Positions 34,111 through 47,745 of a stretch of 64,000 nt of DNA are shown piece by piece (positions within the stretch are counted from its first letter, which is position 1; every line of letters starts with the position of its first letter). The stretch lies in contig CM072345.1 of assembly GCA_036874045.1 (NCBI GenBank), positions 14,848,001 to 14,912,000 on the forward strand, in the 5' to 3' direction. This stretch comes from Cymodocea nodosa (Eukaryota; Streptophyta; Magnoliopsida; Alismatales; Cymodoceaceae). Both the position numbers and the translations under genes were made by a program. The notes beneath the pieces were generated by a model. It saw nothing but the letters and a program-made list of their open reading frames with translations, made no database searches and was not told where the DNA came from.

Positions 34111-35829
34111 CGGAATTGAAGTTATAGCCAGAAAATAGACGATATATGCAATTTACACCGTTTTTCTTGTAATTATCATTATCATTGTCATTTGATTCTT
34201 CAATCCCATCAGGAATTGCGTGTATGTTTTCTGCGGTACGTGTGAAATATTCATCAGCTGTGTAAACAATCTAGATTTTTCAGCAAAAGCGGTCGTACCG
34301 ATCGATGTAATTTGTAAGGGTATTCACCTACCATTATCAAAAAAATATTGTGAAATGTAATTTACGGTTGGTCTTCCGTCCTGAAATGCATGATGTCTTG
34401 TCATCGTCACCAGATTGTTGCTATATTCGAAAAAAGATCGGATATACGATATGCATATTAACATGTTAATATATGGATACAGACATGGAGAGGATCGAAA
34501 GAGAATCTCGACTCGATAAGATTGATACTGATAGGTCAAATACAAATACGAAAACATAAAAAAATTGCCTGTATTCACTAAAAACAGACATATGAGTAAA
34601 AAAACTGACCTAGTGTGCCAGCATTGCGTTAATGTTAAGTCTACGAAGAAGGATTTTGTAGTTCGCAAGTGCGCAAACTTACCTACAAAGAGGAGAAGAA
34701 TGATGGAGATGGTTTGATTTTCTGATGTGTGTTATTATTGTGCATCAACATTTAAATAATCATTTTTCCAGTGGCGCATACAATATGAGAACTGATTTAA
34801 ATTCAAGTAAAAATACAACTGTCGTCAAGAAAAACGATAAAATAAAAATTGAAACAATAATCACCTCGACTTTTGAAGAAGTTTGGAAAGAGGGAGAGAG
34901 CGTATAATGGTTCGTTGGTATGAATGGTGTTGTGATAAATTAGTACCCCTGAAATCCTGCAGCGTAAGATTTGTGTGTGATACAACTTCCAATTAAGTTA
35001 GAATCAACTTTAAGTAAGCTGACTTAAAAATTCAAAGTGGAATTTTACATTAAAATTCAAATGTTGATATTTACATATTTTGCCAATTTCAAAAACTTTC
35101 GATGCGTGTGGAAAAGAGGTTGGTTTTCCTTTTGTTTTTTTGGGTTGAGTTTGGAATCTGATCTAAGAATTCTCAATTAGTTTTATAAACTAATTAGGGT
35201 TGTTATTGTCTTTTAACATTGGTTTCAACCCCTAAAACTGCACACCAAGAATTTTGTCAAACTAGGTTCTGACTCAAGCTTTTATAGCTTTCAGAATCCC
35301 TCCCTAAAATCTCACCCTTCAAAAGTTCTTTAAAAAAGCCCACCCAATTCTTGAAAAGCTCACCCGTCCAAAATTTTTTATCAAGCTAAGTTCCCTGCTT
35401 GCAACTCAGAGTGGTACTCACATGCTTGCATCATCCTCTCAGTGAACGAACACACCCTCCTAGACGACAAGTTCTGGAGGCTTGTCGTGCCTCCTGAAAG
35501 CCACCACCTCAACATCATTTGGTAATTTTGAAACAAGCTATCTGGTGTGATCAACAAACAAAGATGATCGGTACTCAAATTCAGGTCATAAAAATATACA
35601 ATGCAGTGGTGTGAATAAAGAAGTCCTTCCAATCTAAATTCACAACACACCCTGCCTGAATCAGAGACCCTCTGAAAAATACCCCCCACCATAATTGATC
35701 TCTCTGGCCAAAGATCACCTGTTGCTCATTACAAAGGAGGACGACACATGGCAAGACATTAACAGGCCGTCGGTGAATTCCTCGGTCAAAGAACATGTAG
35801 CAACATTAATGAACTATCTATGGCTCTCA
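34111..35829. other. Intergenic region between convergent genes
   Basis: Contains the 3' UTRs of the TPR-RING-LON gene (left) and the DUF863 gene (right). The right half (35380-35830) is GC-richer and codes for nothing I recognise. Short frames here (for example 35381-35692 on the minus strand) lack family features. No RNA gene or clear repeat was seen. Confidence 0.4.
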
Positions 35830-38800
35830 TCAAGTTAAGGGAGGATGCATTGCAACGTTACCTGATGGGCATCTTTGCCGCCGGCATCTTCTTGTCCTTC
35901 CCCACCCTATTATACCGCTGCCATCATTTTCCAACTCATTGTTGCTTGACTTCAAGGGTGGGGATGCTGCTGGAGTTTCGGCCACTGCCATACTACCCGG
36001 TTGCTGCCCCCCTCTTCCTCGGCAACCCCTCCCCCTTCTACCAGCACTCCTTTTCCCCGAACCCACCTGCCAAGATTGACCTGAGGCTTTCATCAGACCG
36101 CCAATTGTTTGGAGATCCTCGGTAACTTCATGCCTTGACAATGTGGCAAGGCTCGGCAGGATATCTTTCTGGAAGTCCCTCCTTTGCCTTCTCCTCCTCA
36201 CCTGGCCCCTCTTAAATTTTGGTTGCAGCAGAGAAACCACACCAGGTCCTTCTTCCTGATGTTCCAGTACAAGAGGCCGAGACAAGAAATCTTCTGCTTT
36301 CATCTCTTTCAATTTCAATGTCATGGATTCAAAGAAATCCATATCATTGTGTTCTGCCCTTCCATTTTCATCACCTTGTCCTTTGAGTACACCACCTGCT
36401 ATCTCAGGATCCTCCACATTGAAGGTAACCATATCAGCAAACCAGTATAAAGTATCCTCTGATGCTAGGCCTGAAGATTGAGAAATGTTTGAATCAGAAT
36501 TCTTTCTGAGCATGGGGGTTGACATGGACAAAATAATTTCAGCAGCTGTTCTGGCAGTTTCCACTTGTAGTTCGTATTCCCTTCCAATATCTGTTGGGCT
36601 GCTTAGGACCTCAGAAGTTGTGAATGGATGATTAGTTCCCCCTGAGAACTTATTTCCATCAGAATGGGAAATGATAGGTGCCTCCAAGTCAATCTCGGAG
36701 GTGGCTTTTGCAGAAACAGATGTAACAGCCAATTTCGGCTGAGATCCCAGCCCATTGTCTACAGATACTGATTGGGCATGTTGGTCCATAGTTGCTGCAG
36801 CAGAATTTATATCAATTGCAATCATATTTGCAGAATTTTCCTCAAAATGCATAGTTGGTGAAGTCTGAGTGTAATTTGAATTCAAATCAATAAAAGAGAA
36901 CCCAGCGTGCCTTCTTTTCTTCAGTATTCCAGACACCTCATTCATCTTGTTCCTAGAATGTAGGGCATCCTTGAATGGATAATTTGCCGCTTCCTCACCA
37001 CCAGGAACTACATTATTTGACATGGTTTGAGAGGAATTCAATAATACACCTGGGTCACAGCCCATGGCAACATTAAGATTAATAGATTCATTGCAACCTC
37101 TACTTGAAGTGAGCCATGACATTCCTCGTGATAAAGCACAATTACTGTCATCAATATAACTTTGCTGGCTGGCACATCGATCCTGGGAACCATCTGTACA
37201 TGGTTTTGAAGTAACATCCTTTGCAGACATCACATTCATGAAATTGAAACCCTTGGAATGCTTTCGGATTGCATCGTCTTCAAATTTCTCATGATAAAAA
37301 CTTGCACCGTTACTAATATTTGAAATGTCAAAGCCAACTTTTGGTGAATCTAAATTAGTCGGAGTTCTAGAATCAAGTTGTGAATTGCAGGGAAATCCAT
37401 TTTTACAGGAGGCTTCATTTTCAGGGCTCTGTTGAGACCTCAAACCCCCAGAACATTTCCTTTTGTCATGAATGTTTCTTGAGCCTTCATGAGATGGAGC
37501 ACAGTTGCTGAAGCATGGAAGTGTTTGAACAGCTTCCATGATGTGGGACATCTTATTTACTGACTTCATACAAGAAGAATCCGAGGTAGATGCCATGCTA
37601 CAATTATCAAACCGAGGAATAATTGAGAAAGTCCCACGTGCAGGAGCTGATATCCATGAGTTTGAACTGGCACATAGCTTTCCGTGTTCATTGTCTATAG
37701 TTCGTTTGTCCTTGAGCCATGAGGACACATTATTTTGACTTGACAAGGAAGACCATGACAACTCATTGTGACGCTTTAGTTGATCTGAAGATGAGGGCAT
37801 CCTCCTGCTGCTGAAAGAATGTGGACTGGAGATGCTCTTGCCCATGTGCAAATCCTCTGTAGAAACAAAGATATAAACCTCAGATGATCTTCTCACAAAA
37901 AAACAAATATATGAAGTTGTGATTATCATCTCACGAAAGAAAACTAACTCAAAAACTTTAACTGAAAAATAATGTTTCAATGGAACAAAGGCAATCTTCT
38001 GAGTCAATTTTCAGTAGGCACTCACAGCTCAATCAGCACAAAGAAATTATTAATTACCGTAGCTTTCAGTGTGTTGCTGTTATGCCTTTTCTTTTCGTCA
38101 GCCTCAGTTTAGAAACACATATTAACAGATCATGAGATGGGACATTGTAATGTTATAATTATCATTCTTTGAATGTGTACTTAGTTGATGAATTCCTATC
38201 AAATATTACATAAAATCTTCCAAGCCAAATGCATATATTCTAGAATATTTTAGCATCATCTCAACGATTTCAGCACCCAAGACACAAAATTACACATGCT
38301 TTACAAAGAAAGGGCACAAGTACAAATAATGTAATGGAGCTAAAATATATTTCAAGGGTATCTACAAGTATTCAAATATTTCGAAGGGAATAACAAACAT
38401 TGAATGTGTTGAAATATAATCCATATTCAAGAAATATTTTTTCCATTGAGAAAGGAACACTAAACGTTGGGTATGTTGAACATGCCATCTTAATTTTGAT
38501 CAGTGATTCTACTTCAACAGTGAATTTCCATAATACTAATTCCAACTGCCTTTTCTCTCTTTGTCATCTTCTTTCACTTTGTAGTTCGTGTAGTGATCAA
38601 AAAGACTTAAGGAAGGCAAATAGTGAAGTTTATGTAAATTATTAAAATGAACAAGTCTATATGCACAATTTTTAGAATGTAATGAAGAAAAATAAATGTG
38701 AATGCAAAAACAATACAAATAACAAGAACACAATAATTTTATAGTATTTTACTCTCAACTAGATCTATGTTTACTCTCCAAAACTTCCACTTGAGCTTCT

Positions 38801-41800
38801 ACACCAAATTTGGCGTTATAGGCTAACTCCTTGCCATTTAAAACTCCTTGGTTTTATACCAAACAAACCCCCCAGTAAAGAAACCCTCGCCACAACTTGG
38901 TGAGATACTTTATATTTAACAAATAACTTATAGACTTTTAATGCTAGTTCCCCTTTTGCTTGCTCTCCTTTGTGATGCTTGCTAATCTTCAATAAGGCTC
39001 TAAAATGAGTAATTGAAGGCTTTCTAGGAGAGTGGAGATGAAATTGAACTACAAAAGTGAAAATGGAGCACAAGAGATATTAGAGCAATTGTTGTGTGCA
39101 ATGCCCAACCTACAGGGGTGTTTATATAGAATTTGAAGGTTTATCAGTGTAAACACAATAGCTAGAAATTTCTTTTAATATTTAGTGGATCGGTACGCCC
39201 TTTTATTGATTGGTCTACCATTAGTCTAATAGACAAATGAATTGGCATATTGTTATAAGTAATGGTATTTTGGTCACAAATGCTCGAACACTCGTAACAA
39301 AATCAATATGCCAATTTGAAGAATTACCATGTTGTTTTTGTTTTAGAAAACAGCTACAGTTTTATTCGAGAAAACAGTATGCCAAAACCAGAAATTAGTA
39401 TTGCATTTTGGGTCTAAAAGCTTTTATCCTAGAATATGGTATGTCAATACGAAATTCAGTCTACCATTTTTGGTATAAACTCTAGTTGCATTTCTTGCCT
39501 GGAAATCAGTATACCATTTTTCAAAAATGGTATTCCAATTTATGGGAAATAGACTATTGAGTCAAATAGTATTCAATGCTATCCTAAAAAGTTATTCTAA
39601 GTATGTGTATTTCTCTTAAGTGTTCCATATGAAGATTCTAGTATGAAAGAGCATTAAAGAAATTTACAATTTTTTTTCCTAGGACACACAAATCCATAAT
39701 TTAAAATTACATAAGTTTTAATTCATGGGTCTTTGAATATTTGAATCTTATTTTTTATTTCCTGACTTTTTCTTCACTTTTGCTTGACCTTGCTTGATTC
39801 TACAACATCCTTTTTTCATATATATTTTCATTGATTTTCTTTGACCATTTTCCTTGGTCTTGCTTTATATATTTCCTACAATAAACTTGATATATACTAT
39901 TACATATTTATCATTAAATTTTGTATCATTAAAATCACTTAAGAAAAATTATTCTAACAATTTGTACACTGACAACGTGATAAAGTGTAATGCTAATGAC
40001 ACTTCATGAGGCATCAAAAGATAAATGAAATTTGAATATGCGTTCTTTAAAAGACCAACAACCTAATGGCAGAATCTCATGATGGAAAAGCTACATCAAG
40101 GGAATGTCCATTGAATAGTCTATAAAATGGAAATTTAATAGCAGCATGTTGCTAAGGTGATGTAAGATACTAAATGTTCAAAGATTTTTCATCTCATGAG
40201 AATGAGTTCAAGCATGGGTACATGGAACTGGCACAATATGCAAATGATTAGGTACCAATCTTTAATAAAAATGAAAATCAGCGCTGCAAAAACACAGGGA
40301 AATGTCAACTAAAGGCACCTTTCAATTTTTTATTAGCAGCAGCATTCCAATATTTTCATTTTCAATTCAGGCACTTCTACAAGTACCAGTTCCATACTAC
40401 CTTTGACTATGTAATGTGTCCAAACTCCAGAAACAATTAAATTTGTTGTTCATCTTCAAAAATAAGCCAATCTTTTTTAGGAAATTCTGTCAAATATTTG
40501 TCAGATATGTCGACTCCAGCTTTTAAAACTAAGTAGAAAACTGAAATTCAATTGTTCTGCTAGATGGTTGTGCAGTCTGAAAATTGATAATTTTAAACAT
40601 GTACAGTCAACTATTTGTATCTATGATGAAAGGTACAGCAAAGCACATGCCATTTAGCAAGAAAAATTGATTCTATTCATTATCTACCAAACTAATTAGG
40701 TGGAAAATAGACCAGACTGCATCATTGATCTTGTAGAAACAAAGTGCTTACCGAATTGGTCATTAGAAAATTGCCATCTTGGTATTTCTTCCTTTTCATT
40801 TACATGAAAGGTTAAGCTACTAACGTCACACCCATTGTTTTGTAAAAGATCCTGATGATTTAGTAAAGTTGAATCTGGCTTAAGAGGCAACTGGTTCCAA
40901 GTCTTTACATGAGAGGCTCTTGAGCGTGGATGGTTAGAGAGAGATGGTACTCCAGCTTCATCGTAGGATACTTCTTCCATTGGTTCATTCAAGTCAACTA
41001 AACTATGACAGTCTGTACTGTTTTTTAACTGCAGGTCAATTTTCCTGCTTTTTCTGCAAGTAGAACCCTCATCACTTGCATACCTAGTTTTTGCAGCACT
41101 TTCAGGCTCAGGATCATCATTTAGATCTAAAAGTCCTTTTGATCTATCATCCCCATCCTTATTGATGTTCTTGGTGACTTCATTATCAGAATATGCTTCA
41201 GCTGGAAGTTGTAGGTCAATCAATATCTTGGAACCCTTCCTTGATTCACACATTGATGGTTCGTTATTATGTAGAGTATTCCTTGATTCACACTTTGATG
41301 GTTTATTATTACGTAGAGCATCAATTCCATCAACATTGTCAACAAAGCGAGTACCATAATTGACACATGAAGCTGGTAAAGAAGAGGACCAAGAAAATTC
41401 TTTTGCTACACCATTTTGAGGCATATAAGATGAGAAGGGACCGGGCGGTACAGCATGTTCTTGTAAAGAGTAACCACATTGCTCTTTTCTTTTCAACTCA
41501 TCCATCAATTTTCTTTGTGTACTATACAAGCGATGAAGTTCATGCACCTGCAATGGATTACCAAAAAGTATGAATTACATTGAACCACAAAAATTGATAG
41601 AACTTAACAAAACCAATGGCAAAAAAAACTGAACAGCTAGTTATCATAAACCAATGTTATGCACCTACATAAATTATTGCCAATGATTTCTATACCTTCT
41701 TGCCTAGAAAGAAAGAAGCAACAGTGGAGGCTAGCTTCTTCTAAAGGATATTTTTTAATCAAGAAAAGTCAAGAATAGAACTTCGCTCAATTGAAAGTTT

Positions 41801-42076
41801 GAAGCCACTAATGCTATTATAGTATGAAATGCATTAGGATGTAAAAAGGTTTACCTGCTTTCTGAATGTAGCTTCATGTGTAAGAATGGTTCGCCTCAAC
41901 ACTTCCTTCTCATATTCTGTGTATCCATTAATAAAACTTTGTTTTGACACACTGCAAAACTGCCGGCTTAGTGCCTCATGTTCATAGTAAAGCGACCAAT
42001 TATTGTTTGCTTCACTGAGCTCTTTCATGGAGTAAAATCCATGCTGATAGCTTTTACACTGTACTTTTGTTCCCAT
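35830..42076 (-). CDS. DUF863 family plant-specific protein
   Basis: Three minus-strand coding exons, 42076-41855, 41547-40752 and 37856-35830, join in phase (3045 nt, 1014 aa). The N-terminus (MGTKVQCKSY, then EYEKEVLRRTILTHEATF and VHELHRLYSTQRKLM across the first junction) is the conserved DUF863 head. The long serine/asparagine-rich middle includes an FIDLNSNY motif and several SLVDLNEP/LLDLNDDPE-type acidic LDL motifs. The tail contains LYWFADMVTF, then FESMTLKLKEMKAEDFLSRP, a basic RRRRQRRDFQKDILPSL stretch and GWGRTRRCRRQRCP, all typical of the family. Function is unknown in this family; the basic tail suggests a nuclear role, and DLN-type motifs in plants can recruit TOPLESS-like corepressors (inference). 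Splice signals upstream suggest non-coding 5' exons reaching about 43900. Confidence 0.88.
38700..39890 (-). mobile_element. Probable solo LTR of a SIRE-like Copia element
   Basis: Read on the minus strand, this segment has an LTR-like order. An upstream part (39180-39545) carries several variants of a GTATACCATTTTT / TATGCCAATTT motif. A TATATAAACACCCC promoter box lies near 39120. A transcribed part follows (CAATTGCTCTAATATCTC, then TTGTGCTCCATTTTCAC). The end is rich in TATAAAATTATTGTGTTCTTG. This recalls Sirevirus LTRs from memory. No internal coding sequence lies beside it. It occupies the last intron of the DUF863 gene. Boundaries are approximate and no target-site duplication was confirmed. 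Confidence 0.5.
41237..41320 (-). repeat. In-frame 42-bp tandem duplication in the DUF863 gene
   Basis: Two copies of a 42-bp unit (41237-41278 and 41279-41320), each beginning TTCCTTGATTCACAC, add an extra 14 codons without shifting frame. The protein reads NNKPSKCESRN followed by NNEPSMCESRK. It lies in the disordered part of exon 2, so it is probably tolerated. Confidence 0.85.
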
Positions 42077-44060
42077 TCAAGATAATAGTGGCCAGCAATA
42101 AATGGTATATATTGAAGATATTATCTGATTAGAAGAAAAGTGTTTTAGTTTAGAAATGTGATTACAGACCCAAAAGATGCAAGATAATAATTTCTGAATA
42201 AATATTTCCAACTGACAATGAGAAATATTTGATTGTCATCCTTGAAGAGCCAATATAAATGGTAAAATAATATTTTCAGGCATCCCACGTTTAGTTCTAA
42301 CAGGCTAGAGGAAAATGTTGAACCAAACCCCAAACTGATCCAACGGTGCTAATACTTAATTAAATGAGTTTGGGTTCATAATTAAATTGATATGCTTAAC
42401 ACGTTTAACAAACAAGTTGCATATGGGTTTGCACACCTAACCCAATTAAAACAATTTTAGCCCAATCTTACTTTTTTAAAATATCTATTCCTTATTTGTT
42501 GTTTTCATGTATGAATTATTATCATAAATTAGACATACTTTTTACTTTTAAATGTGATTTTTATATTTAAACTATTTTTACATATTTTATACTCTTTTCA
42601 TGACAAAAGTCCAAGGTCAAAGTTCACGTAACTAGTTCAAAACTTGTGAAGCTCAGCTTGTGATACGTAGTTTTATTGCATCCTCGGATTTCAGAATTTA
42701 AGACATAAGTATGCAAGAATGCTAAACAACAGAATGCAGCTTGATTTGTAAATTACGCAATTACCACAAGTATGTATGATCAGGTTGCATGAGCTCGCAA
42801 GACGTCCATGAAATCCTGCATATTCACAAGACTTTCCTGTAATAACTTGAATGATTGTTTATCAACCATACACCAAACAGTGACATAATCGTTAGTGGCT
42901 CATTTCATCTACGGCATTATTTCATCAGCTTCAACCTGAATATAGGTTCACGATTATGCCTGCTGTAACCTGCATTTATACCAATGTAAAAAAAAAAACT
43001 AATCAATCTAGAGAATATGATTGGAATGTATTGCCAACCAGTGTCCTACTTGAATGAAATTCAGCAAGCACAATGTGGACGGTGAGAAATGGAGAAAATC
43101 TAACCTGACGAGAAATCGTGACAGCATTTTTTCCCTTTATAAAGGAGGAAATGGGAATTAGTGCGTATGATTTTTGTTACAGGAATGAATTCAGCTATCA
43201 AAAAATTATGGATGACAGAAAAGCTATCAGAAGAAGGTGAAAAACAATCTTTCTTTCTTTTATAAAGAAAGGGCCAAGGATCTTGAAAAACAACAGACTC
43301 ACAATTAGGAGTTTGAAAAGGGCACATTCGCAAGTATAGGCCACATGCTAGACGCCACTTTTATTCATAAATCATTCAGTATACCATCATGATAACTCAG
43401 AGGCAGGAGTATGGATTATATAGTCAAAGAAATGGTCGCATTCTGATCGGCAAGAGAAACCCAAAATCCAAATCCAGCTAAGGAAACCATATTTCGAGCG
43501 AAACCCAAAGGAACCCGCCGAAAAAACTTTGATCTTCGAAGAAGACGCGAGCGTGGAAATCCCACCTTACGGACATAAACCCCCAGTTCTCAATACGGAA
43601 CCCGTGGATTTGATGACCACTTTTGGCAGCCGCCAGAGATCGAGCACGTCGAATAAGATCGTGAAAGTAGGAAGGGAAAACGGAGAGCATAAAATGCGAA
43701 GAAGACTACCTCCGGCCACGAATCTCGGATCGTCCGTTGAGGACATCCCGTCCTCCAGGAATCAGCAGGGACGCCCGCGGAAAAAAATGACCATCAACCC
43801 AAAACGCCCTCCTCCACTAGAATTCACGCTCCCAAAGCAGGAAAGCGCAGGGGAAAAGGAGGAAGGAGAAGAGCGGTAGTGGTGGTTGGTCGCAGTAGAA
43901 GTGCTGGATTCCCTCTAGAGAACAGCCATCCAGTGGAAGTCCCCTCCTCCTCCTCCTCCTCCTCCTCCTCCTCCTACTCCACCAGATATCGCCATCAGAT
44001 GTGATTCACGTCAAACGCCTCGATCTGCTGGGGGCCAGAGAGAGAGAGAGAGAGAGATCT
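42077..44060 (-). promoter_or_regulatory. 5' leader region and promoter of the DUF863 gene
   Basis: GC content rises at 43440-43990, and a CT/GA-rich zone follows with a (TCC)n run at 43943-43975 and a (GA)n run at 44037-44057. These are common near plant transcription starts. On the minus strand, 43690-43478 is an open 70-codon frame that could be an upstream ORF in a 5' UTR exon. Segments between (42100-43100) are AT-rich, intron-like, with a stretch at 42300-42480 resembling repeated GGGTTTGG-type intergenic DNA. Splicing is not proven. Confidence 0.45.
43943..43975. repeat. (TCC)n microsatellite
   Basis: About 11 perfect TCC units, in the likely 5' region of the DUF863 gene. Confidence 0.95.
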
Positions 44061-46351
44061 CACAGATAAGAAAATTCTTTCAAAGGAACAGAGGACCTTC
44101 GAAAGAGGAGTGACAGGAAATTTGTCAACATCCGGTCTTCCGACCCACTCTGTTTTGCCCAACAGAATATTGTTTTATATTAAATTTATAAGTGACCTTC
44201 CTTTTTTCTTTTTTTTCTGAAGAAACAATCTCCAATGCATCAAACCATATCCAATTACGTATGTAAACAAATGGAGAGTTCTGAGTTCATGCTCTACACA
44301 TTTACAGCTATTAATCTAGAATTTATGTTATATCTATCTTCAACAAATATTTAAAACAGATTAATCATCGATCGATCGATCGATTTCAACATGGATGGTA
44401 AAAAGATTAATAATGGTTAACCGATGAATCTCTTGTTCAATCTACCAACGATCGCCGCTTTTATTTATTAGATCGATTAACGGAATACATTCGATCATTC
44501 TGACAAGATTAATTAGGTCACCATCGTTTTAACCTCGGTCCTTGATCGATCGTCTTTACCTTTTCTCTGCGGGGAAAAAAAGGAAAGGTACCATTAATTT
44601 AATTGGTATGGTTTAGCTTCGAGATCCGATAAAAAGGCGTGCATTCAAGGAAAAGAAAATGGGAGATTAGAAGAAGAAGAAGAAAAAAGACGAGTTTCAT
44701 TTTCCTATTTTTTCCATCAGAAAATTACGAAAAACCTCATCAATCAGTTGGACCTTCGGACACTTGTGTGTTAAAAATGATTCAGATTTAAGCTGTACAA
44801 AATTATTGAAAATAGAAAATTCAAATTGATGGGCCCCACCACTAACGCTGTTGTCCAAATAAAACATTGCCGGAATGATTAGCGTAAGAATCGGTGCACA
44901 TACGCATGGCATTTCTTTATGGAAATTTTCTTTTTGTTGACATAATTGGGATGAGCTAAAAGGAAACGTTGCAAGAGTTTATTTTATAATTTTAAATTTA
45001 TATTAAGAGAAAGTAAAAAACAAAAAAGGTTAAAGGTAAGTCTAAAAAACTAATACTCCTTTGAAGGAAATAAACGAGGGAGAAGCATATTTTATAACAC
45101 TCTTCTTTTATCCCCGTACCACTGAGGGAGGGAGAGTTCTATAACAAGTGAATTAATTCCGTTTAAACCTAATCTAGTGGTGGGAGTGAAGAGAGCAAGC
45201 GACGCCGACGCCCTGGTGGCCATTCGAAGAGAGATATTTTGAACATTATTAGCAGTTAGTTAGTACGTACTTTCTTTGATATATATATATATATATACAT
45301 CGTTTCTGGTGGTGGTGGTGGTGGTGGTGGTGGCGGCCCGTTTTCCAGATTTGTTGGGATTAATAATAATAGAATGGGTGTTGATTTGGAAGAAACGCAA
45401 GCAAGGCGATCTGAGAGGGCATGAAGAAAAGAGGCTTGTGTGTGTGTTTTTCTTTAATCACATTAATTATCGTCCCAATCAAGCAATGTGTTTTTGGAAG
45501 GAGGTTTCTTGCTGGGGAGGAAGAGATGGAGTCGATCAGCTGAGGCGGGTTGCTTGTTTAGTTGGCAACCTTTATAAGGTTGATGATCTCTGACAGAAGG
45601 TAGTCGGCCACTGGTATGTATGATCGTCAACTTTTGAAGTAGTTGAATTAATCAGGACCGTATAGATTCTATTTTTTATCAGAATTTAAATCTTGGCGAT
45701 GCCCCCATACGTACTTTTACCAAGTTCCAAAAAGGACATATGGGGCATGCGTGTGGTACACGTTTGAAATTTTGGTCTACCCTGATCATTCTATTCTATT
45801 CCTTTGGCTGTCTCCCATTAACACAGAGGAAGGAAGGAGGAGGAGGAGGAGGAGGAGGAGGAGGAATTGAAGAAGGAAGGAATTGAGAGTGATTAATCTG
45901 CTTTTCATGGGCATTGATTTGCAAGGGCCGATGGATGATTCCATGCGGCGGTGGTGCGTGTACTTGTACCAATCACCGTAACACAACACCAAGGCCCTGT
46001 GTTTTCCATTTTGACGATGGGTGGTGGATCGATCCCCTGCAAGCTTTGCACGAAAGCAACAACACCTCCCCCTGGCTAAAAGCATATGCCATCCATGCAT
46101 GCTTTGGGATATATGCTCGTGTAACTCCTTTTTCTCTCGTCTTACCCGCCGTCTATCAAAATCTCTTGGCTCTGATACATACACGCATTTAATTTTCAGA
46201 TAAAATCAGTGTACGCCGCATTGCATGTCTATCAAAATCTCTTGGCTCTTCTGATACAGGCCGTATTCCATCCACCTCACCCCACCCTGACCGCTTAGTC
46301 AAACCTGTTGGTGTTGCGTGCGCGTGCCGGACTGGACCAAAGGAGAGCTTG

Positions 46352-46384
46352 TCTTCTTCTTCTTCTTCTTCTTCTTCTTCTTCT
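46352..46384. repeat. (TTC)n microsatellite
   Basis: About 11 TTC units in intergenic DNA upstream of GH3. Confidence 0.95.
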
Positions 46385-46832
46385 CCTGCTGTTAATGGTA
46401 TGAAATGATGTTTAGGCCCCCCCGTACACCACCCACCACCAGCTGCAGTTCTAAATCAAAGGCACAACAACAACCATCGTAAAAAAATTACCGGCACAAC
46501 CACAGGTTATTAATTAAGAGCCGAATAGTTGAACGCATACTTTTCAATCGATAATAAAATACGATTGACTTGGTAAACGAATGAAGACACGGACGATCCA
46601 ACCCAACCAGATACCGAACTAGTCTACAGCGAAAGATTCTGATCGTGCCAATAATTTTCCCACGGAATCTTTACTTTTTTTTCCACTTGTAAATGTCAGT
46701 CTTCCGATAAGCGCAACACTTTTTTATTTCGTCCTCCAGTTCTAACAGTTGAGTTGATATTGCAGAACTGTATGGCGTAAACTTAAATGATATATACCTT
46801 GTTGAATTTTTCTTTTTCATGATTCCTTCGGA

Positions 46833-46898
46833 CTACTTCTTCTTGGACTGCTCTGTGCTCTCTCCCTACTTCTTCTTGGACTGCTCTGTGCTCTCCCC
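46833..46898. repeat. 33-bp tandem duplication
   Basis: Two almost identical 33-bp units, starting CTACTTCTTCTTGGACTG at 46833 and 46866. Recent slippage or unequal exchange is likely. Confidence 0.9.
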
Positions 46899-47700
46899 CC
46901 AATTACGTGAACTGTTCATATAAACCCAACCGGGGGCTTTTAATGCTCTTTAATTTGTTTAAAATAAAATATTAAAAATAAATAATAAAAAAACTTCATT
47001 TTTTGAAATTCGACGTCATTTTACCCTTTTACGTCATCCCAACTCAAAAATAATAATAATAATAATAAATAACAGAGCCCCGTCAATATCGAACCGGCAT
47101 CGTCCGATGAAAAGAAAAGAAGCATCTGACAAGAGCACACCTGCGTGCCGGGTGGCGATTCCGTGATAATCCAGAACAATGAAGACGGACGACGGGGAAA
47201 TGACGGAAATGCCCCCCCCTGGCACTCAACTGTTCGTCCCATCCGGGTACATTCTCCACTTCCGCCCATCTCTGTCAAGTCACGTGACAGATGCCAAGTC
47301 ACGCTGCTTTACCAAGGGAGATTCCCTTCTCATTCCATTCGTCAGACTGTTATCATTTCCAATGATCTTCTCCCGTTTAACCGAATCTTGCATCTTTAAT
47401 CGTGATATTAACGATAACGAGTGTTGGCCCATGTAGTTGATTTTAATGCAATTTAATTCACTTCTTCTTTCAACTACTAATTTTTTATTATTTTAACGAT
47501 ATAAATTCGTTTCCAGACATCGCCAATAATTAATTATCTTTCTTATTTTTACGTAAATCGGTTTCGACGATTCCTATCAAGACTTGGGTCACGTAAATGA
47601 TTCGTTCGTATCGACAAATCAAATGCACTGTTAAGATAATTGAAATTTTGGTTTGTTGTCGTAAAGCAAACCTGACATTGGAAAGAACGATAATAATATT

Positions 47701-47702
<2 letters not shown>

Positions 47703-47741
<39 letters not shown>
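47703..47741. repeat. (GA)n microsatellite
   Basis: About 19 perfect GA units; the longest dinucleotide run in the window. Confidence 0.97.
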
Positions 47742-47745
<4 letters not shown>

